Assembly: GCA_003999685.1 (NCBI GenBank)
Contig: CP021224.1
Coordinates: forward strand, 2,046,001-2,110,000
DNA length: 64,000 bases
Direction: 5' to 3'
Source: Taiwanofungus camphoratus
Taxonomy: Eukaryota > Basidiomycota > Agaricomycetes > Polyporales > Taiwanofungaceae
Shown in pieces: positions 1 to 13,136 of the stretch. A program made the position numbers and the translations under genes. How positions within the stretch are numbered: the stretch's first letter is position 1; each line of letters opens with the position of its first letter. The notes below the pieces were generated by a model. That model made no database searches, was not told where the DNA came from, and saw only the letters and a list, made by a program, of their open reading frames with translations.

Positions 1-92
1 TTCCGATCGTCGTAGTGCACTAACATGAGCTTGCAAACAGCGAGACCCTTACAATCCGATCGACGCTATCGCCTACCTCTAAATCCTTTCAG

Positions 93-3000
93 GAGCTCCT
101 TGTGCCAGCTACTCGCTCATCTGCTCTTTCCACTCTTCCTCCTCTTCCACTCCCGCTTATTGTCTCACCTTCGCTTCCTTCCTCGTCTCCGACCACATCA
201 CCTTCACTTCCTAATCTCCCCTCCCCCTATCCCGCATACACAATCCTCTCCCGCACTTTGGCTCTTCCGCTTCCCCCACGTGCTTCCAAGCCTCCACTTC
301 CTCCGCGTCCGGGCGCCCGGACTCAACCTGCTCCGCTCCCTACGTCGCGCCTCTCCAATCCCTTTGCTTCCCTTTTTGGCCGTGCTGCACCGACAGCAAG
401 CCCGACTACGTCCAGTGTTCCGCTGCATCCCGATGCTTCAACTTTGCCTTCGGCTACACCTGGTTCTGCTACGTCCACATCAGGCGTGTCGTCCTCACTA
501 CAAGCGTTGACAGGAACAAGTTCGGGATCACCCATACCGGATGGTACCAGCACCGCGGAGCACGGTCTAGATGTGCCTGCATACACCATATCATCGCGTA
601 TCGAACGGGCATCGCTCGGCCGCGCGCTCTCCCACGCGATCACCCAAGAAATGCATGCGGCCCTTGGAGAGGTGGGAGTCCCTCTTTGGGCAGCCGAGCG
701 CGTTGAGCGCTTTACTGCACCGCTCTTTCCACTCGTGCGTGCCGGGCCCGGATCCCCAGCCTCGGCGGGCAAGGGAGAGAAGGATAGGAATGGCATGGCA
801 GGAGCAGACACCCGTGGGGTGGGCAGGGTGGTGAGCGTAACCGGCAGGGGAAAGAGTAAGAGCAAGAAGGAGTGGGTCATAAGCAGTGGAATTGCAGAGG
901 GCGCAGAGGATGTTGCTGCCAAGTTTCAGGAGTTCTATGCAGACTTGGAAGAAGCGGTATGCGCTCGCTTAGGTGAGCGTGAACGCGGATACAGACGAGG
1001 ACGAGGGCTGTACTTGCAGCGGAGGGAAGCAAACGGTGTTGAGAGCCGCCGCGGAAATGACAGTGCAAGTGGCGAGGAAATAGAGGAAAAGGGAGAACTT
1101 GAGGCCGGTGAAGATGAAGTGGCTGGAGAAGAGAGGAGGGAAAAACGAGTGCGCGAAGTTATGGATGCGGTGGAGCGTGTCGTGTGCTCGCTATTCTATG
1201 ATAGGTGTGTACAGTATCTCTTGTCGTGTTTCGTGGATGGCCACCCAACTCTAGGATGATAAAATCTTACATCTGTACTCTCTACGTTGTCTATTTCGTT
1301 GTGATAACGATCATCCATGCTAACGTGCTTGCTACAGACTATTTCTCCCACCAAGTGCAGACGATGCCTCCCACGATGAGGCGCTCTCGAGCCGTATAGC
1401 TGCAGTGAACCTCCTCGACCTGGGGCTGGCGCATCTCGGCGTTGATGTAGGCGATGGGGGCTCGGAGGTGGAGGCCGTCGTAAATTCCTGTGGACAAAGT
1501 GAGTACTTCCATGAATTGATCACAAGTCAGCTACCGTAGCTAGAAGAACAAAAGGTTTGACTAACTTGTACGTTCTTCAATGATTTTACTAGCTCTGACA
1601 CAGCTCGACACCGCCTGCCGTGCTCCAGCGGATAAAGCTGCTATCTTGGTTGCGGCGCATAAAATAATCGTCGGTAAGTTTAATTATTTTCGTTGGTACT
1701 CGAGACTACCTGTTCCTCTCGTCTCTTGTCTTCCATGTTCTATATACTTATGATTTCTTGTCAACTATGACCATCATTTATATCGTTCGCAGATGGACTG
1801 TCAAGGTTACCTCCAATCAGATTGGAGCCCGAGGACGAGATAGTCGGGGAGAAAACACCACGTACAGCCTCGTTCGAAAGACATGATAATAAAATAAACC
1901 GAAGAAAGGGCACACAAGGTCGACATCAAGGGAGCGAGACCGAAAGTATTGGAGATGACGTGGAGTCCTCCGTTGTTACGACTCACACAGGTGTTCCTTC
2001 TCCAACTATAGTGCTATCTCATGAGGAAAGCCTTGCTCAAACCCACTTCGAGCCTCCGCGGATATCGGGTACGATCACTGCCTCTCAGGACGATCAGCAT
2101 CTATCGCCGACCGACAGATCATCTTCTCGCAACGTTTCTCCTGTGCGCAGTGGCTCTCCACGTTCCGCTTTGCCACCACCCACATCGCCCACACCCGTCT
2201 CTGGCGACATCATCCTTCCACTTATGATTTTTGCTGTCGTCAAAGCAAACCCGCCACGGCTTGTGTCGAACCTTCTATACATACAGCGCTTCCGCCGCCA
2301 GGCTGCCAGCGGCGGTGAAGAGGGTTATTGTCTGATCAATTTGATGGCTGTTGCAGAGTTCTTGGAGAATGTTGACCTAGCGGCACTCGGACTTGGGGAA
2401 AGTGAGAGAACGGTAATTAGGTGCGTGGGATGCGCTCACTATTTATGCCTGTTGCGCTTCTGGGGACGCGATGGCCCATTGGCGTGCAGACCACGCTTTC
2501 ACTTACTTCGTCTTCTTGTCTATGCATGACATGAATGTCCTAACACGCCTCCATGATCTCCACCACCTACAGTACCGCTGCATTGACTCCGATCCCGCTT
2601 ACACGCTCTGTTATCCGTCCTGGCTCCGAACCAACTTCACCGCAGGCCGTCCATGCGAGTCTCCGTGGGCGTGTGGAACAGCAGGTTGATGCGATTGCTG
2701 GGTCTGCTAACAAAGTCATTTCCGGTGTAGTCGACACTTCATTCGGTGTTCTTCGGGCACTTCTTCCTGGGCAGAGCCAAAGTCAGAGCCAGAACCTACC
2801 TGTTAGTGCTCAAGTGGATGCCGAGAAGTCTACGGCCCCTCCCGGTTTTGGCCTACTCCGCCGCGACACAGGTTTCTCGATTGCGAGTCTGGCTGCGTCG
2901 CTTCCAGGGGCAAGCGGACGTGCCCGTCCACAAGGCCAGGATGAAGAAGCAGGGCAGCAAATGATTGAGGTTCCCTCGAGACCGGGATCAAGCCGCTCCG

Positions 3001-3562
3001 TGCGAGGTGCCGAAGAGAGGTCCACCTCCGAGGAGGAGTCAAGCGGGGATGATGACGGAGAAGAAGAGGAAGAGGAAGAACATGATACGCGAAGCATACG
3101 CAGTTTCGAGAGCATGATGAGCGCGCGGAGCAGGCGAAAGAAGAGGGGGCTGAGTGGACGCATGAGCCTTACCGACAGGCTGGCAAGTATGCCGGGCTTA
3201 TCGCGGCTGTCGCAGTCTGCGGCGCACGATACTGCGAGGGTAGGTCCCCATTTGCCATAGTGCACCATGGACGAATTGTTCATTCATTTGCCTTGCGCTC
3301 TGCGGTCTAGGGTTCTCCCCCTGGCTCACGCAGATCCTCTCTTCTTGTCCCTTCATCCACTGCCCCGGCGCCGAACCGCTTCGACACGCCTGCGTCGTCG
3401 CGGGCGCCCTCACCCATTGCGATTCGCATATCACCACCTAACTCGCGTTTCCTCACATGCACCGAGGATGACATCAAGGTGTCCGAGGTCGGCGAGCTCC
3501 TACGCGAGTACAAACGCCTGGTGGAGGCAGTGCGCGCCATGGGCGGGTTCCACGATGACTAA
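93..3562 (+). CDS. VPS9: VPS9-domain Rab5-type guanine nucleotide exchange factor, 5' partial
   Basis: Six exons read in phase: <93..1204, 1338..1498, 1593..1673, 1793..2420, 2573..3239, 3311..3562, giving 966 residues plus stop. The first visible exon follows an acceptor (tttcag, 87-92) and no in-frame ATG is seen, so the N-terminus lies before the window. The VPS9 domain is recognisable from about residue 345: FYDRLFLPPSADDASHDEA, then AILVAAHKIIVDGL, then IFAVVKANPPRLVSNLLYIQ near residue 595 and FLENVDLAALGL. VPS9 proteins load GTP on Rab5/Vps21 GTPases in endosome and vacuole traffic. A Ser/Pro/Glu-rich insertion of about 130 residues splits the domain between the HKIIVDGL and IFAVVKA motifs. 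The N-terminus is Pro/Ser-rich, and an acidic DDDGEEEEEEE stretch lies in exon 5. The last residues (VSEVGELLREYKRL) form a short helical tail. Family assignment is strong; the missing start is certain. Confidence 0.88.
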
Positions 3563-5181
3563 GTAGCTTCAGACTTGATCCTCTCACTGACCGGCTTTAC
3601 TGTATCGGTCTGATGTTCTCTATGCGCGTGCTGTCTGTTACCTTACTCGCTTTCCTGGTTCATCTGTCTATGGATGGTTCCGCACAGCCGGCTCATGCTG
3701 TGGCGTTTGTTGTAATCACAGAGATGTGTAATGTATCTAAACGGGGCGCATCACTTTGGGGTAATATTCGTGTCATATAGCGATCGCGGGCTTGCATAAC
3801 AATCAGATGTTGGAGCTCCTACTCTGATAGACCGACTGACTGCCTCCAGCAGCATCTGCAGAAGACAGACCTTGTTGAGTAGTATTGTCAGGTCTGCAAA
3901 GCCCACCCCTCACAAGATCCTTCTTCACAACATGCCTCTGACGACACCGCCGCGTGAAATCGGGGTGTAGGACGGCAAGCAAGAAGGTGAAGAAGCACGT
4001 ACGACTTGAGTTAGTACGCAGCCCTAGCCGTAGTCGACGGCGTTTGAAAAGGAAGGGAAGTGCGGGAACGAACAACGCCGTGCCCGCTGTGATAGAAGGG
4101 GATAAACTTTAGAAACGGCAGAATTACATCTATATGTGGTGTCCAGTCCGCAGCGGCGGCGACCTTTCGAATGGTCCAAGATCGCGAAAGCGCTACGCGC
4201 ACGACGTGAATGACAGCTGAGATCAAGGAGCAGTGCGCGAAGAGGCACCAGACAAAGGCAGACACAGAGAAAACAAAATATGTAGACCAGGATATATCTA
4301 TGAACATGATGACATGCAGGCATTCTGGGCAGCAACCTGCAGGTATGTCGGCCTCGTAGAGCGATAGCAGACTGTATAAGAGCCTCACCCCGGTGATAGG
4401 GAACGGAAGGGATTCCGTGTCTAGACTTCGTACCCTAAATGTTTGGCGAAGTGAGACTGGCATTCTGCACAAGATTGGGCAAAAGAGCCTACCAGGGTAG
4501 CACTGACAGCGCAGGGGACCGGTACCGGGGCGACAGGCGTGAGAGGGTGTGCGAGAGCGCTAGGGGACATGTGAACCTTACGTCACTGCCAAAGAACTAG
4601 ACATGGCGGTGAAGACAGCTGGTTACGAGAACCAGGTATTCGCGGAGCAATCGAGTTATATGACGACGTTGCACGTTCGCAGCAACTCGACGCAACACGC
4701 CGAACACGAAGACTATCAAGGGATGAAGGTCTGACGCTGGCGTGGGTGACAGAGACAATGGGGATCAGTGAACGCGTACCATCACGGAGGATGTCTGGGA
4801 AATGAACACCACCGACGAGCATTTGCAGCGATATGAAGAGCACTAAGACCGCAGGTCGCTCCCGCGAGAGGGGGAAATGAAAACGGCGTGCAGAGAAAGA
4901 AATGGCTACTGTAGCTAGCGGAGAGGTCCGATTGGCTGGGGTACGGGAACGAAAGCCAATTGGAAACAGTTGCCTGATAAGCGACGAATATATGAGCAAC
5001 GCCGATCACGATCGTAGCGAGATTTACATAACTGTGCCATGTCCCCGTTCTCTTTGTCCCCTACGTCTAGGCCTCTCTCCTCATTACTGAATCCCGTTAA
5101 GACGCCGTCGTCCCACCGTCTATAATTGATGCTGCTGTCTTCCCCTCTCTCCCACTCTTCCACTCACCTCCTTCTTTCTGC
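3563..5181. other. Intergenic 1.6 kb; possible small unidentified minus-strand gene
   Basis: No confident gene. On the minus strand two pieces join in phase across a GT..AG intron: one ends near 4782 with LQMLVGGVHFPDILRD, and the next (about 4737 to 4597) reads SDLHPLIVFVFGVLRRVAAN before a TAG. They are hydrophobic and helical but I do not recognise them, and the start is unclear. A further minus-strand hydrophobic reading lies at 4011-4472 and cannot be joined cleanly. Two CCAAT motifs face each other at about 4930 and 4958, between this possible gene and the F-box gene. Confidence 0.25.
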
Positions 5182-7520
5182 ATGCCTGTCCAGTCGTCCG
5201 TGTTATGTTCCATTCCCGCCGAGGTTCTCGAGAACATCGCGCTCGAACTCACTGTCCTCGATGCTGTCGGACCCCCCTCAGACCTGATACCACTCCTTCT
5301 CACGTGCAGACATATCCACGACACGCTCCGCTTCGACCACTGTCGGCAGCTCTACGCTCGTATATTCAGGTGTAAGTTTGATACTCGAGCTGCGGGCAGG
5401 CGCATGGGCGTTCGTGCCACCTTCACCTCAAACATTGCCATGCAACTCAAAAAGCTGTCTGTCGCCCTGAAACGCATCCGCTCCGGAGACATCTATTCTG
5501 AGCACTTGCTGGACGATATGTGGACAGCCGTGATAATGTGTTTAGAAAACGATGGTAAAAATCAGGACCAGCTGGATTGGGCAGGCCTGGATAGACTGGT
5601 CAATGACTATGTGCGGACAAGGCTGTGGGAAGATAGGGAGCTTTACCATAGTTGGCCGGCTGAGAGTACCCTGAATGCTCTCGCCATTTGGCTTGTCTGG
5701 TTTAGGCTGGACGAAGGTGAGCAGTTTGTGCTATTGACTGGCCATGGTTCGTATCCACTGATTCCTGTCCAGCCAAGCTTGCGGCTCTGACAGCTGCCGA
5801 GCGCAAACAGCTCATGGACCTTGTTCGGCCTTATGTCCTCACCGCGCTGCGGTATCCCTCCTTCCACGCACCAGACAACCATTTCCGCTTCCCGCTCCCT
5901 GAGGAGCTCAAGAATCCGTTCCCGTACACGCTGACCACGCCTCACGGCTTCTATCCCCTCTACCGGCAGCCGTCTATGGTCGTCGAGAAGCTCGCGCACT
6001 TCAATCTCCCGCTCGAAATCGCGCCACCGCTCATCGCACAAATGGCGAAGCTCCTGTACATGACCCTGTCCGACTTCCCGTTCGCCATGTTGCGGTCGCT
6101 CCCCGTGAATCGTGAGCATGCTATCCAGTTGGGTCGGACACATGTAGCCCCGACGCAGGCGGATATTACCGAGGTGAATGCGCATAGTTCTGTAAAGCTG
6201 ATCGAGCGCGGCCAATGGGACTGGAGGAGCCAGCTGACCCAGGAAGAGGGTAAATTGGAGGACGATTATGTTTGGCGAAAGGGGCTTCGCGCGAAGAGCG
6301 CGGCGTGGGACAACGATTGGGAGCGCCTGGTTTGCTGCGGGGATCCATGGAACGTGCCTGAGCTGAAGGGTGTTGTCTATACATACGGGACACTTGACGG
6401 GCTCTGGCAGGGCCGCTTGCTTGTACGTTCTTGCTTTTCCATTTTGGTAGACCTGCTCACGATCCGAATTACCTCTTCCTTCGCAGGTCCCGGACATCAG
6501 CCAGTACTCCGCGCTCGTCACCTCGGTCGACTTCCCTGAAGGCTTCTCAGAGCAAAATCCGCGTCTGATCACGTATCCGGTCTTCATGCGACTCCGTGAG
6601 CACCACTGCGTGAATCCCGAGTTCCCCGTCCTTCCGGGCGGCTCGCATGACGGCCTGGACGACGGTGTGCGGAACGGCTGGTTTCCCGACATCACGTATC
6701 GCGAGGTGGGCGGCATCATCCGTGTCGAGGACAGAGACCACCACCTCGTGTCGCGGTACGAGACCTATGTTGAGGGACGTCCGAACTCACATAGTGAGGA
6801 TACCTGTGCCCAATGTGGGCGGCGCAAGGAGGACGAGGAAGCGGACCTGATGGCAAGGGTCAGAGCTAATGCGGATGCGTCCATGCATGTGGAATCGGAG
6901 GCGGACAATCGATCATTCTCTCCGGATCGGTGTCGTCGCCTGACTTCATCCTCGCGGTCTGCACAGTGTTCGCCTTCTCGTTTGTCCCCATTCGCTGCGG
7001 ATTCTTCTGAATCCGATAGTAGCGAGTCTCATGCTGACACCGAAAGCGATGCTGAAGAGGAAAGAATGCGGATGTCCGTCAATGAAGCTTTGGGACCGGA
7101 CACGAGCATTGACGAGCTGCTCGAATCCGAGATGGAACACGTGCCTGGCGATCCCGACGAACAGGACGACTTCGAGGAGTTCATCTCGAACGAATGCAAC
7201 GGCGTGCACGACATCATTGTCACCGGAGAGGTGCGCGGCTTTTACCTCTGCATAGAGGCGGACTCCTCTGACCTTTACCTGTGTAGACCCTCCCAAGACA
7301 CGGCCAGGCATGGAACCATTTCCTATTTTACGGCCGCATTCGCACATGGGATGGTCTCATCGCGATCGTGCGTGTGCCGGCACACAACCCTCTGCTCGGT
7401 GTGTATATTTTCCGCGGCTACATCGTCGCGAACAAGAACTTTGTTGGATCATGGCGTGCACGCACGGGCAACGCACATGCGATCCCGCTGGAGGGCCCAT
7501 TCGTCTTGAGCAAGGTCTGA
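5182..7520 (+). CDS. F-box-like protein, conserved in basidiomycetes
   Basis: Four exons in phase: 5182..5716, 5773..6422, 6487..7230, 7287..7520, giving 720 residues. The N-terminus (SIPAEVLENIALEL, then IPLLLTCRHIHDTL, residues about 10-50) resembles an F-box, the Skp1-binding element of SCF ubiquitin ligases. The rest has no domain I can name. Motifs NPFPYTLTTPHGFYPLY and GVVYTYGTLDGLWQGR lie in exon 2, and the tail has HFLFYGRIRTWDGLIAIVRV. Residues about 480-620 hold a Ser/Glu/Asp-rich insert with a possible zinc-binding CAQCG. The start is the first ATG after a pyrimidine-rich leader (5110-5180) and opens the F-box directly. If the F-box call is right, the long C-terminal part would be the substrate-binding region; that is inference. 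Confidence 0.8.
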
Positions 7521-9670
7521 TGGTCTTCCTAAGATGAAGGGAGAGATTTTGAAGAGCTGTGCTGGAAACATTTTGTATTCGTTATCTGATGAAGCTTGTA
7601 TCATTACCAGTTTGCATCCACCTTAGACTTCATGGTTCCTTGTGTATCATATATCATATACGTGACCGTATATATACGGTGCAAGGCCGTCACTTGTTGG
7701 GTCCGGAGTACACCGTGATGGTGCCAAATTAGCACTGAAGCTTCATAGATCCCGCACTCCTCACACTCATCGTGATTGAAAGCTGTCGACGTCGAGTGTT
7801 CTATTTTGTATAGACGTGTCTTGGAAACACGGCTAGGATTGCTCTGAATCGCTGGACAATTGTACATGTGAGGGGGCACGAAGCAATGCCAGTCCGCGTT
7901 CACCCTTTATATGCGCTGAATTCGTCCTCACTCGGTGCAGACGACAACAGCAGCAAACTGACCTGGATATGGCGATCGAGGAAGGGGGGTGCTGCACCCG
8001 GCTGATGACTATCATCGATGAATCGCAAGTTGATGTAGCAAACCGACACGGTTTCAATTCAACCTAGATGTGGCAGTCGCAAGGCTGCAACCCTTTTCGA
8101 GACAGTACGTACATTACGTACGTGCTGGTCAGATCAAGGTATGAGTATACAATCGTGAACAACGCCTTCCAAGTCAGCCTTGTTCTGCTATTGACCAGTA
8201 CAATGCGACGTTACCATTGGCATTTATCGGTCCATAATATGTACATCGTAACGGTCAACGAACTCCATAATGAACAGATGGATGTTACGGGTCATTTACA
8301 GTGCATATCAAGTTTCTCGAGTCTCGACCTGCAAACATCTATATCAATGACCAAACCCGACTACACGTCTCCAGTAATCTCGGAACTCAGTACTTGCCTA
8401 CTCAAAAGTAGATGATGGTTTGCGGTGCCAAATTCCGCGATGCAGGGACCGACTGGTACAAGTACAAGTTCCATAACGAGGAGCGATTGAGCGGGAAAAA
8501 CATCACGTGGTCGTTCACCCTTCCACTCAGTGTTGTGCTTGACCCGGTCATGACCGTGGTTTAGCTCTATTCGAAATGAATGACCCGTCCAGAGGAATAC
8601 CACCTGTATATGTCTTTACGGGTGCAGTACGCCGGGAACGATAATGACTGCAGTGACAACAAGGAGTCAGACGAACGCCAAATCAGAAAGGTCGTGTAAA
8701 CCGGTGTGCTAGCGACATCTGCATTTCCGCTAGCAGTTCCAAGAATGTTCATACGTTGGTCGAGAGACTTCCTGTGGAGATTCGCGACCCTCTGTGCCCT
8801 GTACGACTATACGAAGTGTTCTTAACTTGATTGGAATATTCTGAAGAACACTGGCAGCCGTAGGAGATACATAGTAAGTCTTATCTGTCATGACACTTCG
8901 TATGTTCGCTCGTCATAGTACGTGCGAACTTACTGGCAGTAGCAGAGCACTTGATCAGTCACCAAATGGCATCAGTCGTTCCGAATAATAATCCTCGTTT
9001 TCTCGGTTCTAGGAAAATGGACTGCAAATCTGAGTCAAGTAGTTCACAATAAGGCGATCCCACGTTCAAACTTGGCATTGGTCGATTTGTACTAATTCAT
9101 GTGCAGAAGACACCAGAATTATATGGGAAAGATGGCAAGCTGGCGGAAGTCTTCTTAACCACTGACGGGTCTGCAGAAAAACTTGCAGGATTGTTACCCA
9201 TCTACTATATGTGTGTTTCAGGATGGTCCAGACGATCCGCATGGAATAACACTGACGGTCATTTCGTTCGTATCAATCGATACTGTGGAGGCATCACTAT
9301 ACTCGGTAATGGTTTCTTCGACCGTCTGGTCCGTTCCCCGCTCAGTTTTTGCGGTCGTTCGGTTTTATTACTCTTGCAGCCCTTGTCGACTCACTACTCT
9401 CTACTCTCATCGAGAGACAATACCTGACTTGTAGGTCCGTCAATCAGTCAGTACTGCGTGTACGTGATGATGAAGTTGAACCCAATCGTCGCCCCTTGGT
9501 TCTAATGGACTCGACTCTCTCAGCTCAAACTAATGATGCAGTATTTTAAAATGGTACATATCTTCCTTGAGCTCCTGTTTGAGATGTTAACTCCTGACGC
9601 ATTCTAAATCCCATGACGTTAGTCTGCATCGGTGACACCCCGGCTTTGAGTGTGTGATTTCACCGCATTT
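7521..9670. other. Gene-poor region before GNAT relic
   Basis: About 2.1 kb with no supportable gene. Base composition is visibly more AT-rich than in the neighbouring genes. Short readings such as the one at 9101-9427 have no family signature and are interrupted by stops. Confidence 0.5.
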
Positions 9671-10195
9671 GGATCGCAGCGGCAGCTATCGCGGGTGAAG
9701 TATGGGTCACAGGCAACGACGTCAGAGATGCTGTGGGTATTATATCACATGGTTTAATTCAGGTCAACTACTATTGGACACGTCTGTATAACCCTCACGT
9801 CCAACTGAGCGCAGATTCTACCTAACTTACAGCCATGAACAGGCCGAAGCAGGTTTTATCAAGCTCCTTGCCTCATTCCTCAAAGAATCATCGGCATGAT
9901 GACTTATTATGTACGACAGTTCCGGTTGTATCGTTGCACTGTTCTAAAATTCTGTCTATGAAGCCTCTTCTGAAACCAGACCAACGGGACAAATTAGCAT
10001 TGGGAGAGGACGCTGAAGAGGATGTCAGTTACCAGACGAATGGTGTAGGAAACGTGCTCATGAAATACATCCTAGGATGAGTAAGTCGCCATACTCTCTT
10101 TTGCAGTCGTCGTACCAATGCTTCGAGCAAGGCTGCACTGGAAGGAAAGCTATTCGTCCTTGAGACAGTCAGGGGAAAATTTAAATTGAATGTAT
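9671..10195 (+). pseudogene. Decayed GNAT-family N-acetyltransferase
   Basis: Four fragments appear in the same order as exons of the intact GNAT gene 1.5 kb downstream. AAAIAGEVWVTG (about 9676-9715) matches AAAIAGEIWVAS. EQAEAGFIKLLASFLKES (about 9837-9890) matches DQAEAGLNQMFALIPKDL. YQTNGVGNVLMKYIL (about 10030-10075) matches HQNKGIGKALLNVIL. SKAALEGKLFVLET (about 10125-10170) matches SVEQKLVTLET. The fragments are out of frame with each other and separated by stops, and the Trp-rich stretch and the last exon are missing. This is best read as a dead tandem copy. Confidence 0.65.
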
Positions 10196-11213
10196 GTAGA
10201 ATTGGTCAATTATCCACGTAAATGATGGCTAAGGGACCCTGAATCGTCGACGCTAGCCTGCCGACCTCAGATGTCACTGGTCTCTGCAAGAGTGGACCAC
10301 ATCCATGCTATATTGTTGCGTGTCTGGCGTAAGACACGAAGTCACTAATAAGTAGTCGGAGCTTTGCTATACTTCTGTACCATTTGCCAGTGTACTGTGA
10401 ACTGGCCTTCTAGGCTTTTGCTTCGAGCGTCAAAATTCGAGCTGCAAACTCCTGATATACTTGTTGAGTGTCACTGTGTTGCACACCGTCCAAGTTACGT
10501 TGAAAGTAGGGAATGTCAGGGAACATGTATCCTTGGATGGCCCGAGTCTATCCTTCATGAATCTTTAGAACAAGATTCATTTCATGCTGTCAATCACTGC
10601 CTCGATTCACCTGAGCAGAAAAGACAAGCCGGTATGTGGAGAAATCATATTGTCCGATTTTGACGTAGTTCACTGACAACATTTTCGCTTGCATTCGACA
10701 GCCTAGTACTCATCGTGGCGGTATAGTTATTGCTCTCGGGTGATGACTTGGTAACATTCTTGCAAACTCTTCTAGTTGAGAACGATCAGGATCTTACAAT
10801 CTCTTATATGTTACCACTTAGCCAAAACCGATGTATGTGACTGGAACAGCTCGGGCTCGTGTATTACTGACTAATTATAACACTCATCGGTAATGACTTC
10901 AGGACAAGGCCAGAGGGTATGCGAGCATGAAACATGCAAGGTAACCTAAATGTCTACGTTCTTCACAGCGCCTGTATCGAGTTACTACCTTGTTATTCAA
11001 TGGGGGCGTCCGGAGATTAGAGATGATACATGCTTGATGATACGTACACGCGCGCCATTGAGTCCCTTGAGGCAAGCGTCAGAGCGCTAAGTCTTACTTT
11101 TTCGGCCATAGCTTCCCAGTGACCTCGACTAGCAGTCCTGGGCCAATAGGGACAAAGACATAAGGGGATCAGCTTTTCTCACTATGTCCCTTACCAGCCA
11201 CCGATTGCAGGAG
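10196..11213. other. Gene-free spacer between GNAT relic and GNAT gene
   Basis: About 1 kb without a supportable gene. The longest reading (10364-10663) shows no recognisable motif. Confidence 0.5.
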
Positions 11214-12225
11214 ATGTCTACTATACGAGTTCGTCGGCTCACAAACCCTACCCGTTTGTACATTCCCGTAAAACGTTCAATCGTGGGTGCGTCGCTAACA
11301 GTAACTATTGATCTCCAGAAGTGGAGCTGGATCTTGTTACAAAGACCAGTGTTGCGGCATTTCAAGATGGTCGGTTTACTACTCAGCCTCCTGCAATGAA
11401 AATATGATCTCCATGCATGAAGCGTGAATATGGCACTGGCAGACGCCATGACACAGGTCTCTGTCGGTGGCGATCCGAACCTGATTGCGCCGTTCCTGCG
11501 TGCGAGCCTTGGCGCGGCCGCGATTGCAGGTGAGATCTGGGTTGCCAGCCACGAAGGCATGGACATTGCAGGGGTCGTATCGTGGTGGGGTCCAGGCCGA
11601 ACATTTCTGGACAGGTATGATGTCGATCGGCAGAGGGTCATAGGCTGATTTGCGAGTCAAATGCTTAGTCCAGATCAGGCCGAAGCTGGCCTCAATCAAA
11701 TGTTCGCGTTGATCCCTAAGGATCTTTCAAAGTGGTGGAGTGAATACGTATGTTAAGTGTGCTCTTTCTTTGAGTTGTCTTATGGCACTGCTATCATGAT
11801 TTCTAGATGCTTCCAAAATTTGAAACACAATCGAATACGGCATTGGGAGCAGACACTAGAAAGAACGCCTATAATGTGTTCTCATTTGGAGTGCGCCCAG
11901 ACCATCAGAACAAGGGTATTGGGAAAGCATTACTTAACGTAATACTAGAAAGAGTGCGTCACTTTAATGTCTGGATAATGTCAATTGACGCTGCTTACTT
12001 TACCTTAGGCGTCTGTTGAGCAGAAATTGGTAACACTGGAAACTGGAGGAGACAAGAATGTAAGAGCATTTTTGTAGTAACTCTGACGAATCCTATCAAG
12101 CATATTATTTTGTCTTCTAGATTGCGATGTATAAAAAGTGGGGCTTTCTCCCCAGGGGGGAAATTGAGATATATGTTGGCGCGACAGGCGAGTTCGACAA
12201 TGTCGTCATGGCTAAGGAACCTTAG
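11214..12225 (+). CDS. GNAT-family N-acetyltransferase
   Basis: Seven short exons in phase: 11214..11253, 11319..11369, 11443..11614, 11669..11747, 11807..11953, 12009..12059, 12121..12225, giving 214 residues. The protein starts MSTIRVRRLTNPT, a common opening of fungal GNAT proteins. The acetyl-CoA-binding motif is GVRPDHQNKGIGKALL, with the R/Q-x-x-G-x-G/A pattern at QNKGIG. It is followed by VTLETGGDKN, IAMYKKWGF and EIEIYVG, the usual C-terminal strands. The substrate is unknown. Intron 2 (11370..11442) removes an in-frame TGA and ends at ggcactggcag, restoring AFQDDAMTQVSVGGD. Many small exons and a 214-residue length are typical of the family in Agaricomycetes. A decayed copy lies just upstream. 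Confidence 0.82.
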
Positions 12226-13136
12226 TTATTGGTAATTGATCGTTTGTTCACGACACAATACTTTACGAAGTCGTTTGGCCTGCATACATCTTCGAATGAC
12301 ATCCGTATTGGGCACGATTTTACATTTGCCGTTTACCATTTGCCTCCTCCCGAAGTCCTCCGCCATTGAAGTCCATAGTCAATCATTCGAGCTCAATAAA
12401 CACTGAGCGCTGAGCAGCTGTTTTCTTATAGGATTCGTTTGCAACGTGTACGTTCGCTGAGCATTCAATCGAGACCATGATGCTCTTCGTAAATATATAT
12501 CAGATCTAAGTCAGAGTTTGGTGGTTGGCTGATTCAGACAACTCAATATAGACCCTCATAATCGGGCCCCGTCCCAGCCTTTCGTTGCTGGTAGCCGATA
12601 GCTAGTCTTCATATAGCAAATGCTACGGTTTGCGAGTGAATAGACCCATGACAAGGGGAAGAGAGGACACTCAATGTGAACTTCAGGCAGAATACAGTAA
12701 GACATTATATAGTTTAGACACTACATAGCGCCCACCAGACGTAAGATACAGACATGGATGCACAACATTGTACAGCAGCATTAGTCAGCCACAGAAGAAA
12801 AGCGAGCTACGAGGACAAGAAAAGATCGTGCGTACGTGTTCTGACACAAAGTCATGACGAGAACAGAAAAGTGAATCCGAAACAAGAAATGCCAGGTAGA
12901 ATTGGAGGATAGATACGGACCAACAGTGGTCCAGAGAATGGATCACCATGCGCCCGGAGATGGGACCGGAAATAAGGACCAGGACATGCACAGTTAGAAC
13001 GGGGAATAGCGGGTGGTCATGTGTGACGTGGACGACCGAAGTCAGGCAGAACGCAGATCATCCAAGCCAAATGGAAGAGCGCGGACCTTTCGTCAGAGAG
13101 TATTGCAAAGTTCCCCCCACATACTTCCAACACCTT
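12226..13136. other. Convergent intergenic region
   Basis: About 0.9 kb between the 3' ends of the GNAT gene and OPI1, AT-rich, with no supportable gene. It probably holds both 3' untranslated regions. Confidence 0.5.

Noticed and set aside
11370-11442. In-frame TGA suggesting the second GNAT gene is also dead
   Set aside because: The stop lies inside a 73-nt intron; splicing to 11443 restores the conserved block in phase.
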